64,000 nucleotides of DNA from Diploptera punctata (GCA_030220185.1 JASPKZ010008348.1:496001-560000), one strand, 5' to 3'; counted from the stretch's first letter, positions 1 to 11,275 are shown. Notes: generated by a model not told the origin, from the sequence alone. A program made the numbers and translations.

Positions 1-720
1 GGGACAACCTAGTTAGACGTTTACTCTTTTTGCATGATATCGATAGATATTATTTATTTATTTATTTATTTGTTTATTTATAGTTAGCTAATATCCGGCG
101 TGCGCTGCTACGCCTAAATAAATGAAACGTGTTTTTGTGTTTAGTTGAATAAGTAAAAATAACTCATAGGACCTAATTATAAAGTAATATACTAATTATT
201 TTTACATACTCCGTGCGTTACCCAGGAATCTACTTATCCAGATCTTCTTGGCATCAATGAATGATAGAATGGCTATTTTGAGTTATCCATAAAAGGTAAA
301 CCTATGCTGTCGCGGACGTTTTTGTACACATTTTTGAGATATTAAATTCTGTGTACATTAATTTGGTATATTTGTTATAGTTTAGACAGCGTAAGCCATC
401 TAAGCATCTAAAAAGGGACAAAAACACGTTTTTCACTACAAAGGGCGATTTTTAAGGGTGAAGGGTTTGAATATTACCACTCTCTTATAGCCTAAAACTT
501 TCCCGGGAAACTCTCAACATTTTGCAGAAAGCCCCATCAAAATCGGGCGAACGTTAAGGCAGTGCATAAAATATGAACAAACATTTATTTTTATATATTA
601 TATTTTTTTATGAGCAGTATTTATGCTCCATGCTGACTCACCTGTAAATTGTGCTGTTATTATTATATCCTCAATAGTTAATGTGATATATTTTTTTTAC
701 AAAACTGTTTGAAAACGTTC
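1..720 (+). mobile_element. DNA-element family M, fragment split by repeat A
   Basis: Bases 1-60 and 605-720 match consecutive parts of family M seen at 62640-62880 and in reverse at 6640-6900. Shared segments are the tgatatcgat block and the gagcagtatttatgctccat block. The two halves are separated by a repeat A copy at 61-604. The outer part lies beyond the window's left edge. Family M is a non-coding element of roughly 780 bp with inverted ends, best seen at 6312-7094. Confidence 0.6.
61..604 (+). repeat. Dispersed repeat A, copy 1
   Basis: It starts near a gctaatatccggcgtgcg block and ends with the caaaatcgg...aacaaaca block and a TA-rich tail. The same order of blocks recurs at 22270-23165, 42857-43522 and 53235-53712. 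No coding potential is visible. The tail ending in a variable simple repeat suggests a retroposon or other non-autonomous element. The class is not certain. Confidence 0.65.
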
Positions 721-739
721 ACTTTTCTTCAAGATTTAA

Positions 740-1140
740 ACTGCATCATCATCATCCATGCAAGTAATAGGCCGTGTGGCCTGTTATGGTCTCAAACCGG
801 AAATTTTCATCCAGCTCTTTTTTTGGACGTCCCAGCGATCTTTTGCCTTGGGGGCAGTAACGAAGCATACATAGCTTTTGGAATTCTACGAGATAGCATT
901 CGTAGAAGATGGACTTTCAAGTTGTTCTGGTAGTATTGTGTATGATGGAGAATGGGTTCTACATCCAACTCTGCCATAATTTCCTCATTTATTTTATGGA
1001 CCCACTTTGTATAGCCTGATGTACAGCGCATAAATCGAATCTCATTTGCTGTTATTCGGCTTTCATATCTTCTTCGTATTGTCCATGCTTCACCACATCT
1101 TAATACTGGCCTTGCAAGAACCTTATAAAGCCGTAATCTT
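740..1140 (-). pseudogene. Non-LTR retrotransposon C-terminal fragment (family P)
   Basis: Minus-strand translation shows LYKVLARPVLRCGEAWTIRR followed by a region with EIRFMRCTSGYTKW and HLLRMLSRRIPKAMY. This is the layout of the region downstream of the reverse transcriptase in many arthropod RTE-like elements (a ..YG.E.W. block, then FLR..G, then a GH..RM..RIPK block). Only about 400 bp remain and the RT core is missing. A diverged relative lies at 44600-44960. This is a dead 5'-truncated relic, and the exact clade is uncertain. Confidence 0.65.
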
Positions 1141-1194
1141 GTATTATTTTGTAGTAAAAATGATTTCTTCTTCTTTTTCTTTTTTGTCACGGTT

Positions 1195-1560
1195 TAGGCT
1201 TTTTGCTAGCCTGTTCCAGCTCCAAATTGCTGCTCTTTCCAGCTTTTCTTTTGTCTTCCCAAACTTCTTCTTCCTCTTGGTGAATAGTTGTATGCTACTT
1301 TTGGTATTCTGTTCTCAGTCATCCTTGCTAAGTGTCCTTTCCAGTTTGTTCTATATTTCACTATTGTTGTGTTTAATTCCTCTACTTTTAGCTGCTGTCT
1401 TATTTCTGTATTCTTTGTCTGTTCTTTGATATCCTGCTATTGGTCTGAGGAATTTTATTTCAGCAGCTTGTATTCTGGCAGATTGTTGTGTTGTCACTGT
1501 CCACGTTTCGGATCCATAAGTAATAATAGGAACTGCCATTGTCTTGTATAATTGCATTAT
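1195..1560 (-). pseudogene. Non-LTR retrotransposon C-terminal fragment (family Q)
   Basis: The minus strand encodes MQLYKTMAVPIITYGSETWT, then AAEIKFLRPIAGYQRTD. After a frame change a block related to NWKGHLARMTENRIPK and GRRSLGRQKKSW follows. It is the same domain position as family P but differs in sequence, so it is a second retrotransposon lineage joined to P at about 1190. Stops and frame changes show it is inactive. Confidence 0.65.
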
Positions 1561-1942
1561 AGTCTTTTCTGGCTTTATTTTTCAAAGTTCTTTTTATTGT
1601 TGTTGTTTATATCTGCTTCCGTTGTGTTTGATATTTAGATGGTTTCATTAAACTATTAATTATCCCCGATCTTTCTCCCATATCGTATCCTTAATCTCGT
1701 GAAGATCGTCAATAGGTTGATCTGTCTGATTAATTTGTTTGAGATTTTAAAGTAAATGTAAATTTTTCGCCCGATGGGTTGCTGGCCCAGAGCGGTATTA
1801 TTCTGGGATTCACACTAATGTAGCATTTCCTCTGCATTACGGTGATGTGGTTATACCGCCAGTACTAGGTCCTCAAGGCAGGTTGCACCATGAGCAGGTT
1901 GATGAAATGCATGTCACTATTCCTTGGCAAACATATAAAACT
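1561..1942. other. No recognisable feature
   Basis: AT-rich sequence without a convincing reading frame, repeat match or RNA gene by eye. Confidence 0.4.
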
Positions 1943-2145
1943 CCTAAGAACTTTATTCTCAAATACTTGTAATATTTTCTCCTCCCTTAAAGTAAGAGTC
2001 CATGTTTGACATCCATATAATATAACTGGTAGAATAACAGTTCTATATATTTGCAGTTTAATATTTTTGAGAGAAGTTGGAACGTCCATATAATACATAA
2101 TAACATGCATTTCTAGAGTTGAGCATATGTTTAATTTTCGTAAAG
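1943..2145 (-). pseudogene. RTE-1 retrotransposon fragment
   Basis: The minus strand contains IKLQIYRTVILPVILYGCQT and WTLTLREEKILQVFENKVLR, a near match to the RTE-1 copy at 35573-36963. Both ends are truncated. About 200 bp of the post-RT domain survive. Confidence 0.75.
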
Positions 2146-2289
2146 AAACAAGTTCTGTTTTTACTGCACGTATAAAGCTCGCCATTCTTTTTGAACTTAC
2201 GAACAATGACAATAAAAAATGTATCTGCTAAGATATAACTTGATAACATATTTTATATCTTAATCTAGGATTGAGGTAAATTTTGCTTA

Positions 2290-2395
2290 CACGCCTGTTT
2301 GTTAGGGTTAAAATTGTTTTAAAAGCGTAAAATCTTCAGACTCGCGTCCCACTGCTTCAAGTCTCTCTCGGAGGACTTGCTCCTTGCATTTTTTT
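2290..2395 (-). repeat. SINE S5 fragment
   Basis: The segment with aaatcttcagactcgcgtcc and ggaggacttgctccttg matches the middle of S5 copies at 27880-28225, 40110-40460, 52655-52975 and 63110-63440. It is truncated at both sides and diverged. Confidence 0.55.
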
Positions 2396-2484
2396 AAATC
2401 TTAACTGTTCTTATTATATATATATATTCCTATAAATACCAATGTAGCTCACAGTTAATCTCTTTTTGATCCAAATTTTTCCTA

Positions 2485-2640
2485 CGAACTTTATTTTCAA
2501 ATACTGGTAATCTTTTCTCCTCCCTTAAAGTAAGAGTCCATGTTTCACATCCACATAATATAACTGGAAGAATAACAGTTTTATATATTTTCAGTTTAAC
2601 GTTTTTGAGAGAAGCTGGGACGTCCTAGTATTTTTAATGG
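2485..2640 (-). pseudogene. RTE-1 retrotransposon fragment
   Basis: It matches the same part of RTE-1 as 1943-2145, read on the minus strand: KLKIYKTVILPVILCGCETW, then LTLREEKRLPVFE. It is separated from the first fragment by an S5 piece and unique sequence, so it is a second 5'- and 3'-truncated copy. Confidence 0.7.
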
Positions 2641-3083
2641 TGCAGAAAATATCACCTTTCTTTCTAGCAGAATAATTCATTTTAGATGTGTCTCTTACGC
2701 AAGATCAGAGTTTCATAGCTGTTTAGTTGTAATCTTTATCACCAGCTGGCGCTGAGATCTAGTTCCTTTTTAATGACTCGCTCTTCATCTTTTTACGCTT
2801 GACAAAGGATCGAGTTAAAGTACATGCAATCTTGTCGGGAAAAACCTCTTCATATTTCTTCATTCCTCTCTGAATAATAATTATTTTTATTTCTTCTGTT
2901 TTATGATCCGAGTTTTCGCTCTAATTTATTAGCCGTTTCTTTGTTTTGTTTTCTCCGAATTCACGTTTATCATCTCAATCCAATAAACTGTTTGATTTCC
3001 AAGGAATTAAGCTATTGATGTTGTTATTATCAAAACATTTTAGAGCATTAGATTGTTCAGGGGGGTGATTTTAAAAGATTAGC
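2641..3083. other. No recognisable feature
   Basis: AT-rich, with no supported ORF and no match to other parts of the window that I could see. Confidence 0.4.
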
Positions 3084-3144
3084 TCATCATAGGGATGTGT
3101 GGAGGGCTTATGAAGTTACGAATTCGATAGTGCTAGTGTTTTAG
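3084..3144 (+). pseudogene. RTE-1 3'-end remnant
   Basis: It carries catagggatgtgtggagggc followed by attcgatagtgctagtg, the extreme 3' coding end and UTR of RTE-1, with a short internal deletion. Only about 60 bp remain. Confidence 0.55.
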
Positions 3145-3194
3145 TTTTACAAGATAAAAAACTATTAATGACGTAAAAAAATTAGTTCTGAATA

Positions 3195-3790
3195 AATAGT
3201 GTATTCCGATGCGAGGTTGGAAAGTGGTTTTTACAGAAGCGCGGAAATGTTTAAAACCCGAGCGATAGCGAGGTTTTTAATTTCCGAGATCCTGTAAAAC
3301 ACTTCACAAACGTGCATTGCACATTATTTTTTGCGCGATGGTGTTTTCTAAACAATAAATAATAGTAAAATAATAACATATTTGTTGGAAATATTTGCGT
3401 TCATTATAAACAATTGACTAACGTTAACAGTGTGGGTAATGTTTATTAGTTGAGACTACAGCAGGCCGTGAGACCAATCAGTCATAAAATGGCGGCAAGC
3501 ACGTATTTATTGTTTTATATTGTTTCAAATAAAGTTCAGTTAATTTAAAATGTAGTGATTTGTTTCGTATAATGTATATTAACAACCACCTTCTGGATAT
3601 ATTTTTGTATGTACATTGTACGCAGTATACATAAAGGGCAGTGGTTTTACTTCCCGCACATGGTTTGTAATATGTAATATTAGAGTATAGTTATTTACGT
3701 TGGCAATCCCAAAATGTAGTAAGTTGAACTTTCAATAATGGTCGCCATTGCTGTAAGTACGACAAAACGCACCATCGCGCAAAAAATTAA
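3195..3790 (+). mobile_element. Non-autonomous DNA-like element X, copy 1
   Basis: About 595 bp. It begins near tattccgatgcgaggttgg and ends near caccatcgcgcaaaaaa. Full-length relatives lie at 19683-20268, 44996-45598, 53910-54505 and 61843-62448. The 5' part folds: gaagtgg-tttttacagaa pairs with a downstream ttctgtaaaacacttc, and a gagcgatagcgag core is near-palindromic. A GCGCGATGGTG block at about 3337 is inverted at the 3' end (CACCATCGCGC). There is no ORF. It looks like a MITE or foldback element, but I could not establish a clear target duplication. Confidence 0.7.
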
Positions 3791-3811
3791 TTATTTTAAC
3801 AAGTAACTGTA

Positions 3812-3895
3812 ATAACTGTATAAGCGTGACTTAAAAGTGTTAAGTGTGCGGCAACCCCTGATATCTTGAATTCCAGCAGCGGGCAGAGGCTACTG
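3812..3895 (-). pseudogene. CR1-like element 3' coding fragment
   Basis: The blocks taagcgtgacttaaaagtg and gtgcggcaacccctgatatc match the C-terminal coding end of the CR1-like element at 57330-57420 in the same (minus) orientation. Only about 85 bp remain. Confidence 0.6.
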
Positions 3896-4679
3896 TGAAA
3901 AATATTTGTGGTACCGTGGCATGGAATACGCATTTATGCATGAACCAGCAAAATGGGACTATAAATTGACGATGTTATGATTCAAACGGTTAAGCCCCAT
4001 TTAAAAAATTGAGATTTTGATGTCATCTGTTGCACTGGCTCATGAAGTAAGTGTACGCACACTTTTAGCGCCAAATCTTTAAATATAGCCTTATTATTAA
4101 AGAAAAATGTAAACGCCATCAGTCCTATCACAGAACCTATGTTTTGCAACAAACATATATGAAACCAGGTCTTCATAAATGCTACACTAAATTTTGCATC
4201 ATGTAGATAAGCGCCAAATGTTTGCGCTCTTAAATTATTGATGCATAACTGTCAAAGAAGGGAAATAACTTGCAATATCCAGTATTGCTACAATAAATAG
4301 TGAAGATTGACTTAAACTTTAAAGGCATTTTTCTCGAAACTTATATAATGGTGCATAGCCGGTTGATACATAACGTCGTACATTTAATTGTACCGTAACT
4401 AAAAGAGATTATTAGCGTAAATTAAATTAATCAGAATAAGCTTAATTAAATTTGAAATGGCTAATCGAATTCACTGGTGGCTGATATCGAAGTTTTTTCT
4501 AAAGATGAAACAGAACAAATTGTGTAAACAAAATGAAGTTGGTAGCACTGCTCTACATAAGCGGATCAGAGGTCACATGAACACAGCATGTATCACAAAT
4601 CTGTATTGATTGCAGCGCCATGTCATTCTGTGCAGTTTAATTACAAGTATTATAATAGGGTTCAGTTGGGATTATATAG
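3896..4679. other. No recognisable feature
   Basis: About 780 bp of AT-rich sequence without a supported ORF, tandem repeat or cross-match to the rest of the window. Confidence 0.4.
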
Positions 4680-5609
4680 GGTGTGTGAAAATAAAAACTA
4701 AATACTGCATTTGTTCACATATAGAAATACATTTATAATGGAAATCGACAACTAATGAGTGACAAATGAGGGAAATTTTGAAGAAGTGACTGAATTCAAG
4801 TACCTTAGGAACAATAATTACATACAGGAATGAGATGCACAAAAAAATTAAACATAGGCTCAATTCTGGAAATACATGTTAATATGTATTACAGGGACAA
4901 TTATTAACGGTATTATACTTCTTATATTATATTATTAACCCTTTAATTATTAAAACATGAGACACCTTAGTTAAGTAAGTTAAATCTAAGAAAGTACTGT
5001 GTTTTGAAATCTCTAATTAGAGGTTTTAATTCCTCTTTTAAATTTCTGCTATCTTGTGACTACTTAAATATGTTCAGTTTCTCTCAAAAAACGTTAAACT
5101 GAAAACATATAAAACTGTTATTCTCCCAGTTATATTATATGGATGTGAAACATGTACTCTTACTTTAAGGGGGGAGAGAATATTACGAGTATTTGAGAAT
5201 AAAGTTCTTGGAAAATTGTTGGACCAAAGAGAGATGAACAGACAGGTGAATGGAGAATACTTCATAACACTCACCTACATGGTCTTTGTAGGAACCCTGA
5301 TATAATAACAGTTATTATCGCCTCACTCTGATGGTTAACAGTTTATATAAAAGCGGGTGCCGCCCGGCAATGCTTGATATGCGGTGTTGTCACGTTTCTC
5401 ATAGCGCTATGGGCGTTTATTACACAAGGACAGAAGACATGGATTATTTATGTTATAATTTAATTTTTATGTTATTATTTGGTATTGTTTAAGTTTTAAA
5501 ATTAAGATTATATACGTACTTATTTATTAAATAATTTAATTCCAACATTATATAACTACATGAATTTAATATCCGTACAAAATCATGCTGAAAATATTAT
5601 TATATTTAC

Positions 5610-5665
<56 letters not shown>

Positions 5666-6262
5666 GTTCGTTCTGAAATATTTTCCCATGGCCGCCACAT
5701 GTTGAAATCACTTATATATTAAACTAATATAATATGTGGATATTGTATTATTATTGAAGCTACATATCACAATAAATCACTGATAATTATACCATTAATC
5801 ACGGTATACAATTTTATAACTGGATCGAATGTTCCACATCGTTCCGAGTTTTAATTGAAACTGAGGGAAGAATAGCAATGTGGCAACATCGTCGTAGTCG
5901 CGGCAGTTGAGATCTTTGTATTTTAATAACATATAACAGCTGCGGTGAAATAAAGCGAGCCGCTTGTTAAGCATCATAGTGAGGCGATAATAAGTCTCGT
6001 AGACTGCGATGGGCAGGGTATGTAGCACGAATTGAGAATGAAATGGGAACATAGACGTTTCTTGTAGGAAATCCAAAGGGAAAACGGCCAGTTGGTAGAC
6101 CAAGAACGAGGTGGGAGAATAGCATTAACCATGATTTGAGGAAAGTAGATTATACAGAGGATGATTGGAAATCATTAGCTGAATATAGCGATGAGTGGAG
6201 AGCTTATGTACGCGCGGCCAAGAAACTGAGAGTTCTATACTGCCAGTCAGTTAGCTACTGGA
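4680..6262 (+). pseudogene. RTE-1 retrotransposon copy, interrupted twice
   Basis: Plus-strand RTE-1 sequence is present in three pieces: 4680-4902 (from the end of RT motif region through EFKYLG-like sequence), 5069-5312 (KTYKTVILPVILYGCETCTL and KVLGKLLDQREMNRQVNGEY), and 5993-6262 (SRRLRWAGYVARIENEMGT, then GKRPVGRPRTRWENSINHDL). It ends near the typical gccagt..gttag tail. About 165 bp of unrelated AT-rich sequence separate the first two pieces. A 676 bp inverted-repeat element separates the last two. Frameshifts and stops abound. Confidence 0.8.
5315..5990. mobile_element. TA-flanked MITE inserted in RTE-1
   Basis: A 676 bp non-coding insertion with terminal inverted repeats of about 27 bp. 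The left end is TTATCGCCTCACT followed by C, TGATG and GTTAACA. The right end, read in reverse complement, is TTATCGCCTCACT followed by A, TGATG and CTTAACA. It is flanked by TA on both sides (5313-5314 and 5991-5992). The related RTE-1 copy at 7388-7735 supplies the empty site (cagtttagtctcgtag). An (ATT)n run at 5605-5661 lies inside. The TA duplication fits Tc1/mariner-type mobilisation. I see no second copy in the window. Confidence 0.85.
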
Positions 6263-6311
6263 AACAATGAGTACTTATATCAAAGGAGTTTCCTCTATAA
6301 CACTGAAATTT

Positions 6312-7094
6312 ATACCTCTTCCGAACTAAGTTTCAGTTCTAATGTAAATAAATTATGTGTACGACTGCATTTACATTGGTTGAATAATGGTTTTACTTGA
6401 AGCGTGTACGAAAATGTAGTTCGCTCTCTAACACTCAAAATAAAGAAAATAAAAATATAGGCTATATTATCTAGTACATGTCTATATAAGTTATATGGGA
6501 GAATCTTAAAATGTATCATTATAATTTTAATACATTAAATAAGCTTTGTTTTATTCTTAAACATGCGATGTAGAATACGTTGCGATTTCTATTGTTTCAA
6601 AATCATCTCTTTCTGTAGAATTTCTTAAAACATTGGAAAGCAAATCATTTGAAAAGCGGTGAGAAACGAATTATTTTGAATGTTTTGAAACAGGTTCGTG
6701 AAAAATATCCTACATTAATCATTGCGGATGTTGTGAAAATAACAGCAGAATTTACAGGTGAGTCAGCATAGAGCGTAAATTCAGCTCGTAATGAAATTGC
6801 AAATAAAGAATAGTTATCAACATCATGGAAAACGCTTAAACGTCTGATTAGGTAGACCGACATATATTTTTCTGTCTTAAAAACAAGATATGGAGGAACT
6901 TTCTAATTATTGGTACCATCTTACCTCGTACTATTTCTTATTTCCTGTAAAATACGATGTTACCTAAGAACTATGTTTCTATCGTACACAATTCAGTCAT
7001 ATGGCGGGTAAAAGTAGCACCACAGTTCCCCCAATAGACGGAGTAATACCCAATGTAAGTTTGTTTACAGTACAACTGGAACTTAGCTCAGATA
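6312..7094 (-). mobile_element. Element M, copy 1, near full length
   Basis: About 780 bp bounded by similar inverted ends. The left end TACCTCTTCCGAACTAAG faces the right end CTTAGCTCAGATATGGTA, and the adjoining ctaagtt(t/c)cagtt blocks match. Candidate TA duplications flank both ends. The interior matches copies at 7738-11412 (reverse orientation) and 61806-63045. It has no ORF of note. It is a non-autonomous TIR element, probably Tc1/mariner-related by TA target use. That assignment is an inference. Confidence 0.7.
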
Positions 7095-7387
7095 TGGTAT
7101 AGAAGTGTGTATGTAAGATAGATGTATGCATGTAACTGGAGCGGATATAACGTGATGAGGTTGGTAACACTGTCACACCTACAAATAAATGTAAACTTGC
7201 CCAACTATATTCAGCTTACTGAACTGGACACCAATCGATGGGGCGCTATTTACCGATGTCCTCTCAGCTGTCAAAACTGTACATACACTGGTTTCCATTG
7301 TGGTCTGTTCTACCGTGAATTTATGAAGTGCTGCAATATGTTTATTTACCACCCGGCGTGCGCCTACATAAATGCGTTTTTATGTTC
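7095..7387. other. No recognisable feature
   Basis: About 290 bp between M and RTE-1. It includes a short acccggcgtgcgcctacataaatg block (7350-7375) reminiscent of the start of repeat A, but nothing else is assignable. Confidence 0.35.
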
Positions 7388-7735
7388 AAAAATTTTGGAC
7401 CAAAGAGAGATGAACAGACAGGTGAATGGAGAAGACTTACACAACAGTGAACTACATGGTCTTTATAGGAAGCCAGATATAATAAGAACAGTTTAGTCTC
7501 GTAGACTGCGATGGGCAGGACATGTGAGACGAATGGGGAATGAAAGATGTGCATGGAAGCTTCTTGTAGGAAAGCCATAGGGAAAACGCCCAGTCGGTAG
7601 ACCAAAAATGATTTGAGGAAAATAGATTATACAGGGAATGACTGGAAAACATTAGCTTACGATAGGGATATATGGAGAGCTTATGTCCTTGCGGATATTG
7701 AACCTACGAGTTCGATAGTGCCAGTGAGTTAGTTA
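7388..7735 (+). pseudogene. RTE-1 3' fragment with AGTT-type tail
   Basis: It encodes DQREMNRQVNGEDLHNSELH then GLYRKPDIIRTV, followed by the LRWAGHV block in another frame, with stops. The 3' end runs cgatagtgccagtgagttagttag, showing the short tetranucleotide tail typical of RTE-type retrotransposons. It lies directly next to the inverted end of an M element at 7738. It serves as the unoccupied paralogue for the MITE at 5315-5990. Confidence 0.8.
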
Positions 7736-8257
7736 GTCTCCGAGCTAAGTTCCAGTTGTACTGTAAACAAAGTTACATAAGATATTACTCCGTCTATTGG
7801 TGGAACCGTGGTGATAGTTTTACCCGAGATATGACTGAATTGTGTACAATACATTGTTCTTAGGTAACATTGTATTTTACAGGAAATAAGACTGAAGACA
7901 AGGTCAGATGGTACCAATAATTAGGAACTTCCTCCATTTCTCATTTATTTATGACAGCAAATTGTATATGGGGCAACCTAAACATTCTTTACACTTTTTC
8001 CATTATGTCGACAGTTATCCTTTATTTACAATTTCATTATGAGCAGAATTTATGATCCATACTGACTCACCTGTGAATTCTGCTGCTATTTTAACTACAT
8101 CCTCAACAGTTAACGTGGATTATATTTCACTAAACTGATTCAAAACATTCAAAATAATTTGTTTCTCTCCGCTTTTCAAATGTTTTCCTTTATATTGTTT
8201 TAAGAAATTCTAAGAAAAAAGGAGTTGCTATTTTAATAATAGGAAGAAGCGCGCACA

Positions 8258-8960
8258 AATGTGCATTAGATTAGGGCTCTGCTATATGCCAGCAACGATT
8301 TTGTTCTCTTTAAACAGACATTGAAATGGCATCTTGCACACGGTCTATCACATAGCTTACACACGCAGTCCATTGACGGATCATGATAGTTTGAAATTCT
8401 GTAGAGTTTGTGGTGATATCCATGCACTGCCAGTCTTGTTACTGCACTGCGTATCTTGTTGTTTGGTCCAGTCCAGTCTCGATTAATTATTGCATCTGTT
8501 GCGTAAAAATCGTCCGGTATTTATTTTCTCTTCTTTTGTCTTATCCCCTTCAATCTAGTAGCTGATAGCAGGAACTTTGTTCGTAGATCTTCCACGAGGA
8601 AAGTTTCCCGTGCTAACTCATATGCGAGTCTAGGTGGAGCAAATTTGGAGATCCCCATAGCTGCTTTTAGGAATCTTGCTTTCACTTTTTCTAAGGTGTT
8701 AAAGTATCCGTAGCTGAGGTCTGTCCATGTGATTTCTATTCCATATGTTAAGATGAGAAGCATTTTGGCCTTAAAAAGTTTCATGGCTGTTGCAAGTGAC
8801 AGTTGTGTGATGTTTTCTATGTCGTATATGGCAACTATAGCAGCTGTCGGTCTCTCTTTCGTATGAATTCTGAAGGATTTGGCTATTGTTTGGAGTGTTA
8901 CTCCTAGATATTTGAAGGCGTTTGTGATTTACAACACGTTGCCCTGGAGTTATATGTGGT
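8258..8960 (-). pseudogene. Retrotransposon C-terminal region with Cys cluster
   Basis: The minus strand reads KLFKAKMLLILTYGIEITWT and ARFLKAAMGISKFAPPRLAY (bases 8521-8784). It is followed in another frame by NRDWTGPNNKIRSAV and a cysteine cluster CVCKLCDRPCARCHFNVC, then a stop near 8260. Upstream is a degraded AFKYLGVTLQTIAKSF block. The cysteine cluster resembles the C-terminal zinc-knuckle-like segments of CR1/I/R1-group retrotransposons. Frameshifts near 8520 break it. Confidence 0.75.
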
Positions 8961-9039
8961 CGCCGTCTACCAGTCGACCACCCTTTCTGAATACCATTTG
9001 TACCGTTTTTTGATAGGTTTATATCGAAGTCATTTTTTT

Positions 9040-10112
9040 TCTGCCCACTATGCGAGATTTTGTATTGATTCTTACAGTTCTTCCTTATCTGTCGCTCCGA
9101 GTACCATATCGTCTGCGTACATATACATTTTTATTGATGGGCGGCATATCTGGGTTATATCTGCTGTCATCACATTGAAGAGGAGAGGGCTAAAAGGGTC
9201 CCCTTGAAGGATTCCTCTGGTTTGAATGACTTCCTATGATTGCTGAACTGTATCATCTATCTTTAAGATATTTGTGCTACTACGTTATGGATAAGTGTTA
9301 GGGTGTGCTCGTCCAGTTCATTCATCCTTCGTAACTTGAAGATCAGTAGTTTGCTGTCTACGTTGTCAAAAGCTTTGCAGTAGTCTACGAATACAGCATA
9401 GCTTCGGTCTATTCAGTGCTTCGTGTATGTCTTTAAGTAGGTTGTCTACTGCCTGTAGAGTAGAGCGACTTTTTCTAAATCCGAACTGTTGGTCGGGTAT
9501 TTTCCTGTATATTTTATTTGTTATTCGTGTGTTCAGGATGTTCGTCAATAGTTTAAAGGGGTTGTTTTCTAGGGCGATCCATCTGTATGAGTAAGGATCG
9601 TTTGTGGGTCCTTTTCCTTTGTAAAGCATCTTTATTGTGGCCTGCCTCCATGCGTTTAGAATTTCTCCTAGTTCTAAAAATTTGTTTAACAACTCGATCC
9701 ATGCCGTTTTTAGTTCTGCTGTTGATTATTTGAGGAATTCATTGAAGATTCCGTCAGGTCCAGCCGCTTTGTTATTTTTGAGTTTGTCTATCGTCCTCAG
9801 GACTTCGTGTGTTGTGATTTGTTGTGGTGTTTCATCTGTGGGTGGTTTTATTTTGTCATAGGCTTGATCTTTATTTTCTAGGTTAAAATTGATTGGAAAT
9901 ATATTTGCCATGACTTCATTTGTATACATGGCATATGCGTTGATTTCCTTATTTTGAGTGCAATAAACGGATTTCTCTCTGCTCTTTCTGCTGTCTCTAT
10001 GCCGATTTTCTCGATGTGTTCGTTTTGTTTTTTGCCTAAGGACAGCTTGTACTTTCTCCTGCACTCCGCATAATACTCTAGATCCTGGTTCTTGTTCGTC
10101 GATTTTTTGCAT
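9040..10112 (-). pseudogene. Reverse transcriptase of the 8.2-10.8 kb retrotransposon
   Basis: It would copy element RNA into DNA at the nicked target. The minus strand shows, in order: IDKLKNNKAAGPDGIFNEFL (RT entry motif, near 9740), WRQATIKMLYKGKG, RWIALENNPFKLLTNI, PDQQFGFRKSRSTLQAVDNL, a motif A segment VFVDYCKAFDNVD (near 9380) in a shifted frame, and the catalytic MYADDMVLGATDKEE (near 9100). At least three frame changes interrupt it, so it is not functional. Confidence 0.85.
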
Positions 10113-10340
10113 GAACTAGCGCTTTGAGAGTTTGGGTTCTCTGTTTGTAATATGCTGTGTCGAACCAAGGTTTTGCTTTTCTCTGAGTAATTTGCGTTGT
10201 TGCTGTTATGATTAGCTGCCCGATATTTTACATTGTTTCTGTTATCTTATTTTGTCTTATATTCGATTTCTTGTTCAGATTCTTTCAGCTTCTGTACATT
10301 TATTTTTCCTGATATTTTGGTATACTGCGCAGGTGTCTCA

Positions 10341-10836
10341 TTATGTATAGTTCGTTCTGTTTCGAACCAAGTTACGACTGGAATGTGTTTTCTGAGTACT
10401 GTAAGTTTTGATATAATAAGGAATTTCCTGTTTTTTCACCTTGACATTATTGCCTTTTATGAAGACCAAGTCTATAGTACTGCTGCCATTTTTGGCGTAG
10501 TAGGTTTTGTTTATTAACCTGAAGCCTTCTTCTTCCAATGTATCGATTAGGATTCTGGATATTTGGTTGATTCTGTCTAGTCTGCAGTTGAAATCCCCTG
10601 CTAGGATCACTGTTTTTTTTCAGGGTTAGTATATTTAATATCACTTATCGTTGAGTCTATTACATCTACGATGTCTGTTTTTGGTGATTGTTAGTTTTAC
10701 AATTACTAAATTATTCTATTTCTAAAGTTTTTCTGCCTTATTTTTGGGCTAAAATAACATGATACTCCTCCTGAATGCCTTCCTGTCGGTCCTTTAGTTG
10801 CTGGAGTATGTATAGCGTATTTTCCTGGGATCTCAA
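10341..10836 (-). pseudogene. APE-type endonuclease, C-terminal part
   Basis: The minus strand contains ILAGDFNCRLDRINQISRIL then SSTIDLVFIKGN, matching the GDFN and DLVF blocks of apurinic-like endonucleases that nick target DNA for non-LTR retrotransposons. Upstream, in another frame, PATKGPTGRHSGGVSCYFSP matches the GR.SGGV block. The N-terminal catalytic part is absent because the element is 5'-truncated near 10838. Confidence 0.8.
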
Positions 10837-11026
10837 TTGATTTCCTATTTTGAAACAGCTCATATCCCAAAATACTTTTACATTGCGCATGCGTAAGAAT
10901 GAAAAAATGTTTATTTAATGTATTACAATTTTATATATATACAGTATATACATTAAGATTCTCCCGTATAACTTAGATGGACATGTGCTAGGTAATAGGC
11001 CTACATATTTTTGTTTTTTATTAGGA

Positions 11027-11275
11027 ATATTCCACACTACAGTGTTTCTCCGTCAACTCAAAGTGATTTGTTGCCAGAGGTTCCTGTCTGAAGCATCTTC
11101 TTCCCTCAAATCTCTAGCTTTCATGCTTCTCCTCACTCCATCTATCAAACGTTCTCTAGGTCTGCCTCTTCCACTTCTTCCATTAGCTTTCCATTCAAGG
11201 ATCTTCTTTGGTATTTTCTCTTCTTCCATTCTTATGAGGTTTCCATACCATTTCAAACGTCTTTCTTCTACTTTC
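11027..11275 (-). pseudogene. Retrotransposon C-terminal fragment (family L)
   Basis: The minus strand reads MKWYGNLIRMEEEKIPKKIL, then GRSGRGRPRERLIDGVRRSM and DRNLWQQITLS. This is the GH..RM...PKK...GRGRPR..W block at the end of RTE-like ORFs. It is inserted in element M and closely related to 59848-60360. Confidence 0.7.

Larger units (their letters stand above)
8236..10838 (-). mobile_element. 5'-truncated non-LTR retrotransposon (EN-RT-Cys motif)
   Basis: A minus-strand retrotransposon of about 2.6 kb holding, 5' to 3', the C-terminal half of an endonuclease, a linker, a reverse transcriptase and a C-terminal cysteine-rich segment. It is inserted into element M. The flanks share TT(G/C)CTATTTT (near 8225-8235 and 10834-10843), an approximately 10 bp target duplication with one mismatch. 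The clade is undetermined. APE-type endonuclease plus the CCHC-like C-terminus places it in the CR1/Jockey/I/R1 range rather than RTE. Confidence 0.8.

Noticed and set aside
1046..1551. Plus-strand ORFs rich in Phe, Ser and Leu
   Set aside because: Antisense to retrotransposon end-block fragments encoded on the minus strand.
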